A DNA stretch of 64,000 nt from an uncultured Pseudomonadales bacterium (GCA_937921865.1 CAKZWF010000008.1:83638-147637); one strand, 5' to 3'. Counted from the first letter of the stretch, positions 46,963 to 55,953 are shown. Notes: generated from the sequence alone by a model not told the origin. Translations and numbers: made by a program.

Positions 46963-47262
46963 TTGGCGCTCTATCATTTCGTCGAGCACAACGCCGTGGA
47001 ACTGGCAAACAAAGAGATTCTCAAAGACTGGACGCGGGTGGAGAACTTCCCCGTCGACGAGCGGGAGCACCGTAACTTTGAGTACCACGTGGTCAAAGAC
47101 GTTGCCGCGGAACGAATCATGCTGACGATCAAGTGTTTCAATGAAGACGCGGAAACTGTGCGTCTGGACCCGACTGTCATTTCGGCGACGGCAGATCCGG
47201 AAAACTTCACCGATATTGCCGAGCGACGGGTCCGCCAGCTCTACAGCGACGGCCGGATCTGA
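46963..47262 (+). CDS. Conserved-looking small protein of unknown function
   Basis: 99 residues, acidic, no signal or membrane helix. The frame begins with TTG directly after an in-frame stop (GGGTGG about 10 bp upstream), so TTG is the only realistic start. Strong G/C preference at third codon positions supports this strand over the 160-codon frame opposite. No family recognised. Divergent from cysK; 86 bp before the D-aminoacylase-like gene. Confidence 0.6.
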   Translation: MALYHFVEHNAVELANKEILKDWTRVENFPVDEREHRNFEYHVVKDVAAERIMLTIKCFNEDAETVRLDPTVISATADPENFTDIAERRVRQLYSDGRI

Positions 47263-47348
47263 GGCGCAGTTCGTCTGTTTCTGTCCGGGTTTCCCAGACC
47301 CGGTGATTCTGTCATCTTGAGGCATTCCTGCCCCGCCTCGAGGATCTG

Positions 47349-49049
47349 ATGTTGTTCAGAGTATTGATGTCCTGCCTGGTGCTGCTGATCTTCAGCGCCT
47401 GTGGTTCAGAAACGTCCAACCTGGCAATTACGTCTGATTACGATGTGTTGATTCGCAACGGGCTGATCTATGACGGCAGCGGTGGGCAACCGTTCAGGGG
47501 CGACGTTGCCATTACCGATGACCGGATCGTCGCGGTGGGTAACGTCACCGGCGACGCGGCTCAGGTCATTGATGCGGCGGGATTTGCAGTAGCGCCGGGT
47601 TTCATCAATATGCTGAGCTGGGCGGTCGATTCGCTGCTGGTTGATGGTCGCAGTCAGAGTGATATCCGTCAGGGCGTTACGCTGGAGGTGTTTGGTGAGG
47701 GCTCCTCCCAGGGTCCGCTCATTGAGTCCATGCGTACTCAGATGCTGGCACGCCAGGGAGATCTCAAGTTTGACATCCCCTGGACAACGCTGGACGAGTA
47801 TCTGCAGCATCTGGTGACGCGGGGTGTGGCAACCAACGTAGCGTCATTTGTGGGCGCCACCACCGTTCGGGTTCACGAGCTTGGTTACGAAGACAGGCCA
47901 CCGAGCGACGAAGAGCTCGCCCGCATGCGCGGCCTGGTGCGTGCAGCGATGGAAGATGGCGCGCTCGGGCTCGGTTCCTCATTGATCTATGCTCCGGCGT
48001 TTTATGCCTCTACAGACGAACTCATCGCGTTGGCGGAAGTAGTGGGTGAATACGACGGCATGTATATCTCGCATATGCGCAGCGAAGGTAACCGGTTGCT
48101 TGAGTCTCTCGACGAACTGATCAGTATCGCCCGTCAGGCGGACGTCGCGGCGGAGGTTTACCATCTGAAGATGGCCGGTCAGAAAAACTGGAACAAGTTT
48201 GATGACGTGGTGCAACGCATCGAGGCTGCGCGTGCTGAAGGCCTGGCGATCACAGCGAACATGTACACCTACACTGCAGGTGCATCGGGTCTTGATGCTT
48301 CCATGCCCCCCTGGGTTCAGGAAGGCGGATTTCAGGCCTGGGCGCAGCGTCTGCAGGATCCTGCGATCCGTGCTCGGCTGGCAGCGCAGATGAGCACCCC
48401 TACTGACGAATGGGAAAACCTCGGCCTGGCAGCCGGTGCGCAGGGGATTCTTCTGGTCGGCTTTCGCAACGAAGCCCTGCGTAGATATACCGGCATGACC
48501 TTAGCCGCAGTTGCTGAGCAACGCGGTAGCGGCCCATGGGAGACTGCGATGGACCTGGTGGTCGAAGATGGCAGCAGGGTCGGTGTGGTGTACTTCCTGA
48601 TGTCAGAGGAAAATGTTGCTAAAGGCGTGACGCTGCCGTGGCTCAGTTTTGGTTCTGATGCCGCGTCGATGGCTGCGGAGGGGGTTTTTCTGAAGACCTC
48701 CACCCACCCGAGGGCTTACGGCAATTTTGCTCGGGTGCTGGGAAAATATGCGCGCGATGACGCGGTGATATCACTCGAAGCGGCGATTCACAAACTCACA
48801 GCACTTCCGGCCCGTAACCTGAAGCTCAGGAATCGGGGCACGCTCGCTCCTGGCTATTTTGCCGACGTGGTGATCTTCGATCCCGCAACAATCACTGATC
48901 ATGCCACCTTTGCCGAGCCGCACCAGTACGCCACCGGCGTGCGGGATGTCCTGGTGAATGGTGTGCCGGTATTGAGCAACGGCGAACATACTGGAGCTCT
49001 GCCCGGTCAGGTAGTCCGCGGCCCCGGCTGGCGGGGCTGGCAGAACTGA
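47349..49049 (+). CDS. N-acyl-D-amino-acid deacylase-like lipoprotein
   Basis: 566 residues. A lipoprotein signal ends at FSAC (C18), so it is exported and lipid-anchored. The rest is an amidohydrolase of the D-aminoacylase family (DVLIRNGLIYDGSGGQPFRGDVAI; FINMLSW in place of the usual HxH entry; YISHMRSEG; EVYHLKMAG). The canonical first metal motif HxH/D reads LSW here, as in the D-aminoacylase group variants that lack the alpha-metal site. Likely deacylates D-amino acids or dipeptides outside the cytoplasm. Confidence 0.87.
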   Translation: MLFRVLMSCLVLLIFSACGSETSNLAITSDYDVLIRNGLIYDGSGGQPFRGDVAITDDRIVAVGNVTGDAAQVIDAAGFAVAPGFINMLSWAVDSLLVDGRSQSDIRQGVTLEVFGEGSSQGPLIESMRTQMLARQGDLKFDIPWTTLDEYLQHLVTRGVATNVASFVGATTVRVHELGYEDRPPSDEELARMRGLVRAAMEDGALGLGSSLIYAPAFYASTDELIALAEVVGEYDGMYISHMRSEGNRLLESLDELISIARQADVAAEVYHLKMAGQKNWNKFDDVVQRIEAARAEGLAITANMYTYTAGASGLDASMPPWVQEGGFQAWAQRLQDPAIRARLAAQMSTPTDEWENLGLAAGAQGILLVGFRNEALRRYTGMTLAAVAEQRGSGPWETAMDLVVEDGSRVGVVYFLMSEENVAKGVTLPWLSFGSDAASMAAEGVFLKTSTHPRAYGNFARVLGKYARDDAVISLEAAIHKLTALPARNLKLRNRGTLAPGYFADVVIFDPATITDHATFAEPHQYATGVRDVLVNGVPVLSNGEHTGALPGQVVRGPGWRGWQN

Positions 49050-49051
49050 AC

Positions 49052-49138
49052 TCAGATCGGGTCGTCGACGAGACTGAACAGCCAGGGGGCGAACACAACG
49101 GTCAGGAACAGCACAATGGGGATCATTTCTTCGGTCAT
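49052..49138 (-). CDS. Possible 28-residue membrane peptide
   Basis: Reads MTEEMIPIVLFLTVVFAP followed by WLFSLVDDPI and a stop: an acidic N terminus and one hydrophobic helix. Third-base G/C use is coding-like (ACC, GAA, ATC, CCC, CTG, GTG). The ribosome-binding site is weak. It lies 2 bp from the convergent deacylase stop. Confidence 0.4.
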   Translation of the reverse strand: MTEEMIPIVLFLTVVFAPWLFSLVDDPI

Positions 49139-49220
49139 CGTTCAGTCTCGATAGATGCGTATTCAATGACTTAGATGCCTGCTGTGGTCAGATCGGTTGC
49201 ACTGGACCGGGAAAAAACCC

Positions 49221-49251
49221 AAAAAAAAGCTCCGGTGGGAGCCGGAGCTTT
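49221..49251 (-). terminator. Intrinsic terminator for the Cys-rich protein gene
   Basis: Perfect 10-bp stem AAAGCTCCGG / CCGGAGCTTT with a 6-base loop, followed on the minus strand by a run of eight T and, after GGG, six more. It lies 80 bp after the stop of the gene at 49332-49895. Confidence 0.85.
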
Positions 49252-49331
49252 CGGGTGCTGCTGTCTGGGAGAGGTTGGGGACCTAAGATGAGCCAGCAGC
49301 TTCAGGGGATCGGTGGCTGGTCGCCGCTATC

Positions 49332-49895
49332 CTAGTCGCCGTTTTTGCCGCGACGATGTTTGCTTTTCCACTCGGCAACGCTGGCCTGGTGTTTCGCACG
49401 CAGTCGAGCGATCGTGTCAGCGTGCTGGTCTTTGAACGCGGCGATCTTTTCCCGTCTCTCGGCACGCTGCGCCTTCCGCTCTTGTTTGCTCAACCGGCAG
49501 ACTTTGACCTTCTTGAACTTGCCGTGCTCGGGGCGATACACCTTGCGATAACGACACTGCAATCCGCTCACCGGCGGTTCGGCTGCAGCGTTGTCAGCAA
49601 CTGTTGTGGTTGGCATTTCGGTCTCGCCGCCAACAACCGGAGTTTCCGGCACCAGGGGTACGCTGGGTGCGGGTGCCGGTTCAGCAGGGCAGAAAGTTTC
49701 GACCGGGCATCCTGCATCCGGTTCGGGCGCAATCACGAAACCGCTGCAGGCCCAGGTGGCGGTTGCGGGCGCACCGTTGATGCCGGCAACACACTCGCAG
49801 GCACATCCATTCTGAGCCTGGGCGGCTGGCGCGTAGCTGAACAGCGCCCAGAGGCACAGGGTCAAAACTGGTAGATGGGTTTGTCGAAACATCAT
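49332..49895 (-). CDS. Secreted cysteine-rich protein with basic tail
   Basis: 187 residues. Signal peptide ends AAQAQ (about residue 28). The mature part has three zones: a Cys-rich start (CACEC, then C50, C64 and C69), a Pro/Thr/Val-rich linker (72-108), and a strongly basic helical tail from about 112 (YRKVYRPEHGKFKKVKVC; KQERKAQRAERREK). No family recognised. It has its own intrinsic terminator and stands alone. The basic tail could bind nucleic acid, LPS or peptidoglycan. Confidence 0.8.
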   Translation of the reverse strand: MMFRQTHLPVLTLCLWALFSYAPAAQAQNGCACECVAGINGAPATATWACSGFVIAPEPDAGCPVETFCPAEPAPAPSVPLVPETPVVGGETEMPTTTVADNAAAEPPVSGLQCRYRKVYRPEHGKFKKVKVCRLSKQERKAQRAERREKIAAFKDQHADTIARLRAKHQASVAEWKSKHRRGKNGD

Positions 49896-50377
49896 CGCGA
49901 ACTCCTGACTGACTAGATCCGGCTGTCGCTATCCGAACCACAAGATCGAGTTGCCACCTTAGTGATCTGCCGGAATGGGATTTGTGAACCGAATCACGAA
50001 AAGTCTGAGCATCTGTAAGAAGTTGTATCGGATCCGACAGGCAAATCTGATACTGCAAGTGTGTGGGGTTAGGGATCGCTAACGTTACTGGCTCGCGGTT
50101 GCTTACTCTTGGCCAACCTGGGTTGTGGGGAGGTGCGAAGTGTTAAGAACACCCCGGAGCCGGAGGGGAGAGGTAGGGGAGAGTGGCTCCGGGGCGTACC
50201 AACAGGGCGGACTATGCAGCTGGGTTTGTGAATGTGATGTGAAAAACTCAGGGTTCTTGGTCACGCTTATCTGTACCTGCAATCGGAGTCGGTTTTTTAT
50301 GGTTCCATAACCCGGGGCTGAACCAGCTGCCGCTATGATAAAGAGGCGTTTCGTCTGTAACCCCCAATGAGGAAGCC
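49896..50377. other. Intergenic region before ggt
   Basis: 482 bp with no supported gene. It holds a 10-bp perfect stem with a purine-rich loop (50152-50194), and a TATGAT box (50334-50339) 39 bp before the ggt GTG that could be its -10 element. The promoter of the Cys-rich gene must lie at the left part. Confidence 0.5.
50152..50194. repeat. Stem with G-rich loop
   Basis: CCCCGGAGCC (50152-50161) pairs with GGCTCCGGGG (50185-50194). The 23-base loop is almost only purines with four G-runs of 2-4, so it could form a G-quadruplex on the plus strand. Not followed by a T-run. Confidence 0.6.
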
Positions 50378-52066
50378 GTGATCCGATTCATTGTCGCTGG
50401 TCTGTGTTCTGTGCTGTTGCTCCTGGCTGCAGCTGATGCCCACTGCCTTAATGCACCCACCCGTGCCCCCAACAGCATGGTGGTCTCCGCCAATGATACG
50501 GCTTCGATAATTGGCGACCAGGTAATGGTTGATGGCGGCAACGCAATGGATGCGGCAATTGCGACGGCGTTTGCGCTGGCGGTGACCCATCCGACGGCGG
50601 GCAACATCGGGGGCGGTGGCTTTCTGCTCTACCAGCCTGCCGAAGCCGATCCAATCGCCTATGACTTCCGCGAAACCGCGCCTACTGGATCGCATCCGGA
50701 AATGTGGCTTGAAGAAGGTGAGTACAGCTTTCAGCGGCATCACATGAGTCATATGGCGGTAGGGGTTCCAGGCACCGTGGCAGGTCTGCATATGGCCTGG
50801 CAGGAACATGGTTCCCTGCCCTGGAAACGTCTGGTAGAACCAGCAATCAAGCTGGCAGCTGACGGCTTCGTGGTCACCGACGGACTGGCCTCATCGCTGC
50901 AGCGGGCGTTGCGGCGGATGCAGAAGTATCCCGCGTCGATGGCGCAGTTCAGCAAAACAGGGGCCCCCTATGAAGCCGGCGATCTGCTGGTGCAGGCGGA
51001 TCTGGCAGCCTCGTTGCAGCGGATTGCCGACGACGGCCCTGCAGGATTCTACCAAGGTAAAACGGCTGAACTGCTGGTCGCGGAAATGCAGCGCGGCGGC
51101 GGTCTGATCACGATGGCCGACCTTGCCGGCTATCAGGCAAAAAAGCGCGAACCTGTGCAGGGCAACTATCGTGGCTATCAGATTCTGTCGATGCCACCGC
51201 CCAGTTCCGGTGGTGTGGCCCTGATCGAAATGCTCAATATTCTCGAAGGCTTCGAGGTGGCTGACAGTGGCTTCGGCTCCGCGTTGACCATGCATCTGAT
51301 GGCTGAGTCGATGCGCCGGGCTTACTCGGATCGAGCCAAATTCATGGGCGATCCAGATTTCAACGATCTGCCCATCGATCAACTGGTCTCCAAGTCGTAT
51401 GCCGACGAATTGCGCGGCAGTATCAACCCGGAAAAAGCGTCAGTATCGTCGTCTGAGTCTTTCGACTGGCCTACCGAAAGCGAAGAAACCACCCACTTTT
51501 CAATTGTTGATAAAGACCGTAACGCTGTGTCGCTTACCTATACCCTTGAGTGGGGGTACGGCTCAGCGATTGTCGTGCCTGGCGGCGGTTTCCTGCTGAA
51601 CAACGAGATGGGCGATTTCAACGCCGGCCCCGGTCTGACCAACAGCAGCGGATTAATCGGTACGCCTGCCAACCTGGCGGAACCGGGCAAACGGATGCTC
51701 TCCAGCATGTCTCCGACCATTGTGACCCGCGACGGTGAAGTCTTCATGGTGACTGGAACGCCGGGTGGTCGAACGATCATCAACACCGTCATGCAGACAG
51801 TTCTCAACGTCATCGATCATGACATGAATGCTCAGGCGGCCGTTGACTCCGGACGTATCCATCATCAGTGGTTGCCTGACAAACTCATCTATGAAAAAGG
51901 CGCCTTTTCCCCGGATACCCTTAAACTGCTGGAACTCAAAGGCCATCTGCTCGAAGCTCGTGATCGTCAGGGCGCAGCTGAGGTCATTGTCGTCAACGCC
52001 GAAGAAGGTCTGCTTGAGGCCGGCGTTGACCGGCGGGTTCCCGATGGAGGTGCTCGAGGGCACTGA
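50378..52066 (+). CDS. ggt: Gamma-glutamyltransferase
   Basis: Periplasmic glutathione hydrolase, made as a precursor that cuts itself. 562 residues; signal peptide (1-22), DGGNAMDAAIA, substrate arginine in the FRET motif (R98), catalytic N-terminal threonine of the small subunit T371 in EETTHFSIVD, and the oxyanion GG in NNEMGDF/PGGGF region. The start is GTG with GAGGAAG before it. gshA is also in the window, so synthesis and external breakdown of glutathione are both encoded. It ends directly against the convergent envelope operon. Confidence 0.95.
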   Translation: MIRFIVAGLCSVLLLLAAADAHCLNAPTRAPNSMVVSANDTASIIGDQVMVDGGNAMDAAIATAFALAVTHPTAGNIGGGGFLLYQPAEADPIAYDFRETAPTGSHPEMWLEEGEYSFQRHHMSHMAVGVPGTVAGLHMAWQEHGSLPWKRLVEPAIKLAADGFVVTDGLASSLQRALRRMQKYPASMAQFSKTGAPYEAGDLLVQADLAASLQRIADDGPAGFYQGKTAELLVAEMQRGGGLITMADLAGYQAKKREPVQGNYRGYQILSMPPPSSGGVALIEMLNILEGFEVADSGFGSALTMHLMAESMRRAYSDRAKFMGDPDFNDLPIDQLVSKSYADELRGSINPEKASVSSSESFDWPTESEETTHFSIVDKDRNAVSLTYTLEWGYGSAIVVPGGGFLLNNEMGDFNAGPGLTNSSGLIGTPANLAEPGKRMLSSMSPTIVTRDGEVFMVTGTPGGRTIINTVMQTVLNVIDHDMNAQAAVDSGRIHHQWLPDKLIYEKGAFSPDTLKLLELKGHLLEARDRQGAAEVIVVNAEEGLLEAGVDRRVPDGGARGH

Positions 52067-52441
52067 TTAGTCGAGCGAAACGCTCAGCGGAATTGTGGTT
52101 CCGGGGTTGTGGTCCATGACCTGGCTGTAGACGCGATTGTCCCAGCGATAGAACACCCGGTAGCCGGAGATCTGTTCTGAGGCGATGCGTTTCGTGGTGC
52201 AGCTGATGCCGAGATCCCAACGCAGCGTGGCGGTCAGACCTGCAGCAGGCTTTTCCGGACAATCCTCCACCAGGCGTTCCGGTCCGGCGATTGCTTCAAT
52301 GTTGACGACGGGTGCTTCCACCCGCAATTCACCCGCGTGAGCGTTCAGGCAGGCTGCGAGACAAACAGACATCCACAACAGCGCCCAGCGTCTGCTCGAT
52401 GACTTCGCGGCGGGGCTATTTTCAGCTGTGAGGTCAGTCAT
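52067..52441 (-). CDS. Exported protein, paralog of the glycine-zipper protein's C-terminal domain
   Basis: 124 residues with a signal segment (about 18-36). The C terminus ISGYRVFYRWDNRVYSQVM...NPGTTIPLSVSL lines up with VDGYHVVYEYAGEQFSKQL...HPGEQIRVRVQL of the gene at 58051, and the N-terminal mature part (RVEAPVVNIEAI) resembles VMAPVLSVDPI there. The glycine zipper between these is absent. Last gene of the envelope operon, overlapping the transglycosylase gene by 4 bp. Confidence 0.75.
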   Translation of the reverse strand: MTDLTAENSPAAKSSSRRWALLWMSVCLAACLNAHAGELRVEAPVVNIEAIAGPERLVEDCPEKPAAGLTATLRWDLGISCTTKRIASEQISGYRVFYRWDNRVYSQVMDHNPGTTIPLSVSLD

Positions 52442-53154
52442 TGGCTTGCTCCTAGGTTATTCCAGCCGACGGTCTGCAGCAGAGCTACGTCTGTAGTGCT
52501 CAATCCTGCGTCACTGATTGCCATATTCACCAGATAGCTACCTTTCGGACCTCGGCTGGCAGCGAAAGATGCGCCCGATATGCGTTTATTGAGACTGAGC
52601 GCGAAGCGCTGCGCGCGGGTCTTCGACGCGAAGCTCACCTGGCCCCCGGTGGTCAGTTTCTGCAGCTCCAAGCCGGTCGCCTGGTTGATCCGGGTCCGCT
52701 GTGCGTTGACCTTGCTGGCATAGCCGCGAGCGCCATCGGGCAGAATCGGGCTGCGGGCTATCCGGCCAGGCCCATAGTTGTAAGCGGCCAGAGCGCGTTC
52801 GATGTTGCCGTCAGCGCCATTGATCAGTTCCCGCAGGTAACGCGCGCCCAGTTCGATATTCAGACATGGGTTGTACAGCTCCGACAGTCTCTTCACACCC
52901 AGATGTTTGGCTGTACCCGGCCACTGAATCTGCATGATTCCGTGGGCATTTTTGTTGGAGCGGGCATCCGCGTTCATTGCGCTTTCTACATTGGCGACGG
53001 CAAGCAGCAGATCTACCGGAACGTCATGCATTCGAGCAGCGATATCGAAACAGGATTGGTAAGGGAAAGTTGTGTTGGCGCTGGCCGCTGCCGGAATTAT
53101 CAGCAACAGGCCCAGGAGGGCAGCACAGGCTCTGCGGCGGCGGGCGGCAGTCAT
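52438..53154 (-). CDS. Lytic transglycosylase (SLT family)
   Basis: 238 residues: signal peptide (1-26), then an SLT domain with catalytic E57 in VANVESAMNA, GIMQIQ, and AYNYGPGRI. It cuts peptidoglycan glycan strands. After the SLT domain (about 160 on) is an 80-residue extension of unknown fold. It overlaps genes on both sides by 4 bp within the envelope operon, so it likely opens or trims the wall for the assembly encoded here. Confidence 0.9.
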   Translation of the reverse strand: MTAARRRRACAALLGLLLIIPAAASANTTFPYQSCFDIAARMHDVPVDLLLAVANVESAMNADARSNKNAHGIMQIQWPGTAKHLGVKRLSELYNPCLNIELGARYLRELINGADGNIERALAAYNYGPGRIARSPILPDGARGYASKVNAQRTRINQATGLELQKLTTGGQVSFASKTRAQRFALSLNKRISGASFAASRGPKGSYLVNMAISDAGLSTTDVALLQTVGWNNLGASQ

Positions 53155-53807
53155 TTCCCGGTCAACTCGGCAATGCCCCCGAGCAGGTCTTCGCGCTTTG
53201 CCAGATCTGCATAGCGGAAGGTCACCTGGTAAGCGCCGGGACCGTTTCTGCGCACGCTGAACGGGTATTCGAAGTGACGGCTGAGGGTGTCGGCAAAACC
53301 ATTGGCAGAACGTTCACTATGAAATGGCACCCAGACAGTGGCGATCCGGTTGTCAGCCAGCGATGCTTCAAGGTCTGCGGTGGCGGCTTCAGGTGTAACC
53401 TCGGATGCCATGTCCGTCAGGATTTCCATCGGGAAATCAGGCATCGCTTCGGTTAACGTCTGCGTGTTTTCTTCGGCTTGTTCGGTTGGCTGCAACGTCT
53501 CCGCAATCTGTTCCGGCTGGGTGGTCGGAAGCGGTTCGTTAAAGTCGGTTGCCTGGTGGGGGGTAGGTAGCGGCGTTATCGGTGTCGCTGCAGTCTCCAT
53601 TCGATCGCTGACATCCGGTTTATGATTTCCGCTGGCTGTTAGCCCGGCGGCACTGCGCGTCTCGAAGAGTTGCTGACTGGTGGTATCGATCAACTGGTCC
53701 CACAGATCGGTCACCCGATTGAGTACAGGATTGGTTGGCGCGTCGGTGGTTGTAGCGATCAGCAGCGTTAAAGCGGCGCCGATAAATATTCCAAAAAGAA
53801 ATCGCAT
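53151..53807 (-). CDS. Membrane-anchored protein with SPOR-like C-terminal domain
   Basis: 218 residues. One N-terminal membrane helix (3-20), a long Thr/Pro/Glu-rich linker (55-145), and a C-terminal domain (about 148-215: TVWVPFHSERSANGFADTLSR...YQVTFRYADL) that looks like a SPOR or SPOR-like peptidoglycan-binding fold. This layout is that of envelope proteins that reach from the inner membrane to the wall. The domain call is from pattern only. Confidence 0.7.
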   Translation of the reverse strand: MRFLFGIFIGAALTLLIATTTDAPTNPVLNRVTDLWDQLIDTTSQQLFETRSAAGLTASGNHKPDVSDRMETAATPITPLPTPHQATDFNEPLPTTQPEQIAETLQPTEQAEENTQTLTEAMPDFPMEILTDMASEVTPEAATADLEASLADNRIATVWVPFHSERSANGFADTLSRHFEYPFSVRRNGPGAYQVTFRYADLAKREDLLGGIAELTGK

Positions 53808-53816
53808 GGTGTTTCC

Positions 53817-55199
53817 TCAGAGCGAGACCAGTTCACCGGCCAGCGCATCCAGATGCACAGCCTGCCACTGATAAGTGTCCGGATAGCGGTTGAGTATTTC
53901 ATCGAGCTCGCTGAGCCAGTTCTTCATGCCGCGACTTGAGTGTGTGGCACAGGCACCGGGCGCTTTGCGAATGTGCCTGGCGATCGCTCGGGCAGCGCTC
54001 CGGTCTTCCACCGCGATTACATAGACACCTGCGTCTGCGGTCCCCGGATGACGGCTGGTCGGGATTCGCATGCGGAACTTACGGGGACCGGCGTCCAGGC
54101 GCCGGGCATTGCGCTCGCAGCTGCTGCTGCGCAGTTGCCGATCATTGCTGGACAACACAAACAGATAGGCCGTGCGGGTGAGATCGAAGGTGACTTCCAC
54201 ACAGGGGTCCGGATCGTCACGATGTGATGTGCAGACGCCACCTGAGCTTGCGCGCTGCAGCTGCATCGGCGTCAGCAGTTCGCTTCGGACAGTAGCGATA
54301 CGAACGTCATCGGCTACTACTTTTGTGTTGTTGGATCCCGTGACAAAAACGGAAGCCAGGTGCTGATTCGCCTCACCATCGCGATCTTTCAGGGTGGCAA
54401 CAAGTTCCTCAATCTGGCTGCCCATCGACGTGGTCGCAAGCGCGATGGTCCACTGGGCATCGTCAGGGCTGGCGGCCATCGCGGCGACTGCTGAAAGAGT
54501 CAGCTCACGCTGCAGCTGACCACGAACCCGATTAAGCGCAGCGCTCTGAGCAGGCTCGACATAAACCGAACCGTTCAGGCCTTCCGGCAGGCTGCAGCGG
54601 ATGTTTCGCTGCAGCAGCTCTGCAATCGCTTCGGTGGCGTTTACTGGCAAGGGGCTGGCAATGGTACCGTTGGGTCGGCTGCCGACCGGGCGATTCAGCG
54701 CAAGCCGTTCCGCGCTGCTCAGACGGCCACGCCAGTTCAAGCTGACGCCGCTGACCCATACAGACTCGGCCACGTCGATCATACCAATGCTCAGAGACTG
54801 GTTCTGAGCGCCGCTGGTTTTGATCTCGATGCCGAGCAGGTAGGTCAGGTTCTGCGGCACGCCGCAGGTATGCGCAGATTCCTGCCAGGCCAGGCGAACG
54901 CCTGGATGTTTGCGCAGCTGCTGGGTCAGGTGAGCCTGAACTGCCTGGTGCATCTGGCTGAGATCCTGAACCGGTTTACCATTGTCGAGGCTGACAATTT
55001 TCACTACCTCGCCGCTGAACTTGGGGTGTTTACTGAGAACTTCTACCAGCTGCGGCGTCGCGTCCGTGTCCAGCCAGCGACCGAGTGAGCCGGTGAGCAG
55101 AGCGCTGTCGGCGTGTGCGATGGAAGTCGAAAAAAGCAATATGGACGTGAACACAAAGCTCAGCAGCCGACGCTGTGGGCAGCTAGTTATGCGCGACAT
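53817..55199 (-). CDS. Exported protein with DUF4384-like C-terminal domain
   Basis: 460 residues from the ATG at 55199, with a signal peptide (about 10-30, ending AHA). An N-terminal alpha/beta domain (TPQLVEVLSKHPKFSGEVVKIV...LTQQLRKHPGVRL) recalls FlgO/CsgG-like periplasmic domains; the C terminus (from about 330: TRTAYLFVLSSND...PRKFRMRIP) has the DUF4384 outline. Cysteines occur in pairs, as in exported proteins. Overlaps the ExbD-like gene by 17 bp. Confidence 0.65.
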   Translation of the reverse strand: MSRITSCPQRRLLSFVFTSILLFSTSIAHADSALLTGSLGRWLDTDATPQLVEVLSKHPKFSGEVVKIVSLDNGKPVQDLSQMHQAVQAHLTQQLRKHPGVRLAWQESAHTCGVPQNLTYLLGIEIKTSGAQNQSLSIGMIDVAESVWVSGVSLNWRGRLSSAERLALNRPVGSRPNGTIASPLPVNATEAIAELLQRNIRCSLPEGLNGSVYVEPAQSAALNRVRGQLQRELTLSAVAAMAASPDDAQWTIALATTSMGSQIEELVATLKDRDGEANQHLASVFVTGSNNTKVVADDVRIATVRSELLTPMQLQRASSGGVCTSHRDDPDPCVEVTFDLTRTAYLFVLSSNDRQLRSSSCERNARRLDAGPRKFRMRIPTSRHPGTADAGVYVIAVEDRSAARAIARHIRKAPGACATHSSRGMKNWLSELDEILNRYPDTYQWQAVHLDALAGELVSL

Positions 55200-55953
55200 G
55201 ATGTACCTCTCCATATCGGTCGATGACCAGCTGCCCGGACTCCGCTGATGCCAGATAACCAGCTATTTTTGCTTCAATCGCCTGTGGCAGAGTGATACCC
55301 CAACTGAACGAATCGTCGTCTTCGCGCTCGCTACGAGACCGCACCAGGGAATCGACAATCAGCGAAGGAATCGTTTGCGGCAGCAGTTCGTAAACCTTTC
55401 CCGGGGTATGGGCGCTGAGGAATTCGTAAGACGGATTGAGTCCAAGCACGTCGCCTAGATTGTTAAAGGCGTAGACTTTTATATCGCCGCGAGCGATGAG
55501 TCTCAAGAAGTCTCCGGGTGAGGCAAAGCGCAGACTTAAGCCTTGTTCGGCAGTTTCGCTCTGTTCGTGAGAGCTCGACTCTGTCTGTGCTGCGTCAGCC
55601 AGCGCTGGCTCGGCGGGGGTAACAGCTGAAACTTCCAGTCTTGGTTGTTCCGGTGTTGCTTTCTCGGTCGGGGCGGTCTGGACCGCGGCCGCTGTTGGCT
55701 TGCGAATGGGCGCCTGCCACGCCGGCGGCGGCGTAAGCTGCCTCGTTTTCACCGTATCTTTTACGAGACTCGGTTCGGCACTGGGCGCGGGTGGTGTCTT
55801 CGGCTGTTGTTCAGCAGCGGGAACTGCAGGCTCAACTTCCTTGACCAGTGCAAGGATTGCGATCAGGCAGAACGCAATAATCGCCATGAAGCGCATCACA
55901 TCCGCCTGCAGGCTTTCGTTGTCCGAACTGGCGGTGCTGTAGCTAGGAATCAT
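55183..55953 (-). CDS. ExbD/TolR-like membrane protein
   Basis: 256 residues: short cytoplasmic N terminus, one membrane helix (about 18-38) beginning ADVMRFMAIIAF, a Pro/Ala/Thr-rich linker (43-130) and a periplasmic domain (140-256). The aspartate at the start of the helix, in DVM, matches the proton-carrying Asp of ExbD (D25 region, IDVM). The periplasmic domain is unlike the ExbD or OmpA domains. Overlaps the ExbB-like gene by 11 bp. Confidence 0.7.
   Translation of the reverse strand: MIPSYSTASSDNESLQADVMRFMAIIAFCLIAILALVKEVEPAVPAAEQQPKTPPAPSAEPSLVKDTVKTRQLTPPPAWQAPIRKPTAAAVQTAPTEKATPEQPRLEVSAVTPAEPALADAAQTESSSHEQSETAEQGLSLRFASPGDFLRLIARGDIKVYAFNNLGDVLGLNPSYEFLSAHTPGKVYELLPQTIPSLIVDSLVRSRSEREDDDSFSWGITLPQAIEAKIAGYLASAESGQLVIDRYGEVHHVAHN

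Noticed and set aside
46843..47325. A 160-codon open frame on the minus strand upstream of cysK.
   Set aside because: It overlaps the start of cysK and lies opposite the 99-residue gene, whose codon third positions are strongly G/C; the minus frame shows no family pattern and is best explained as its shadow.
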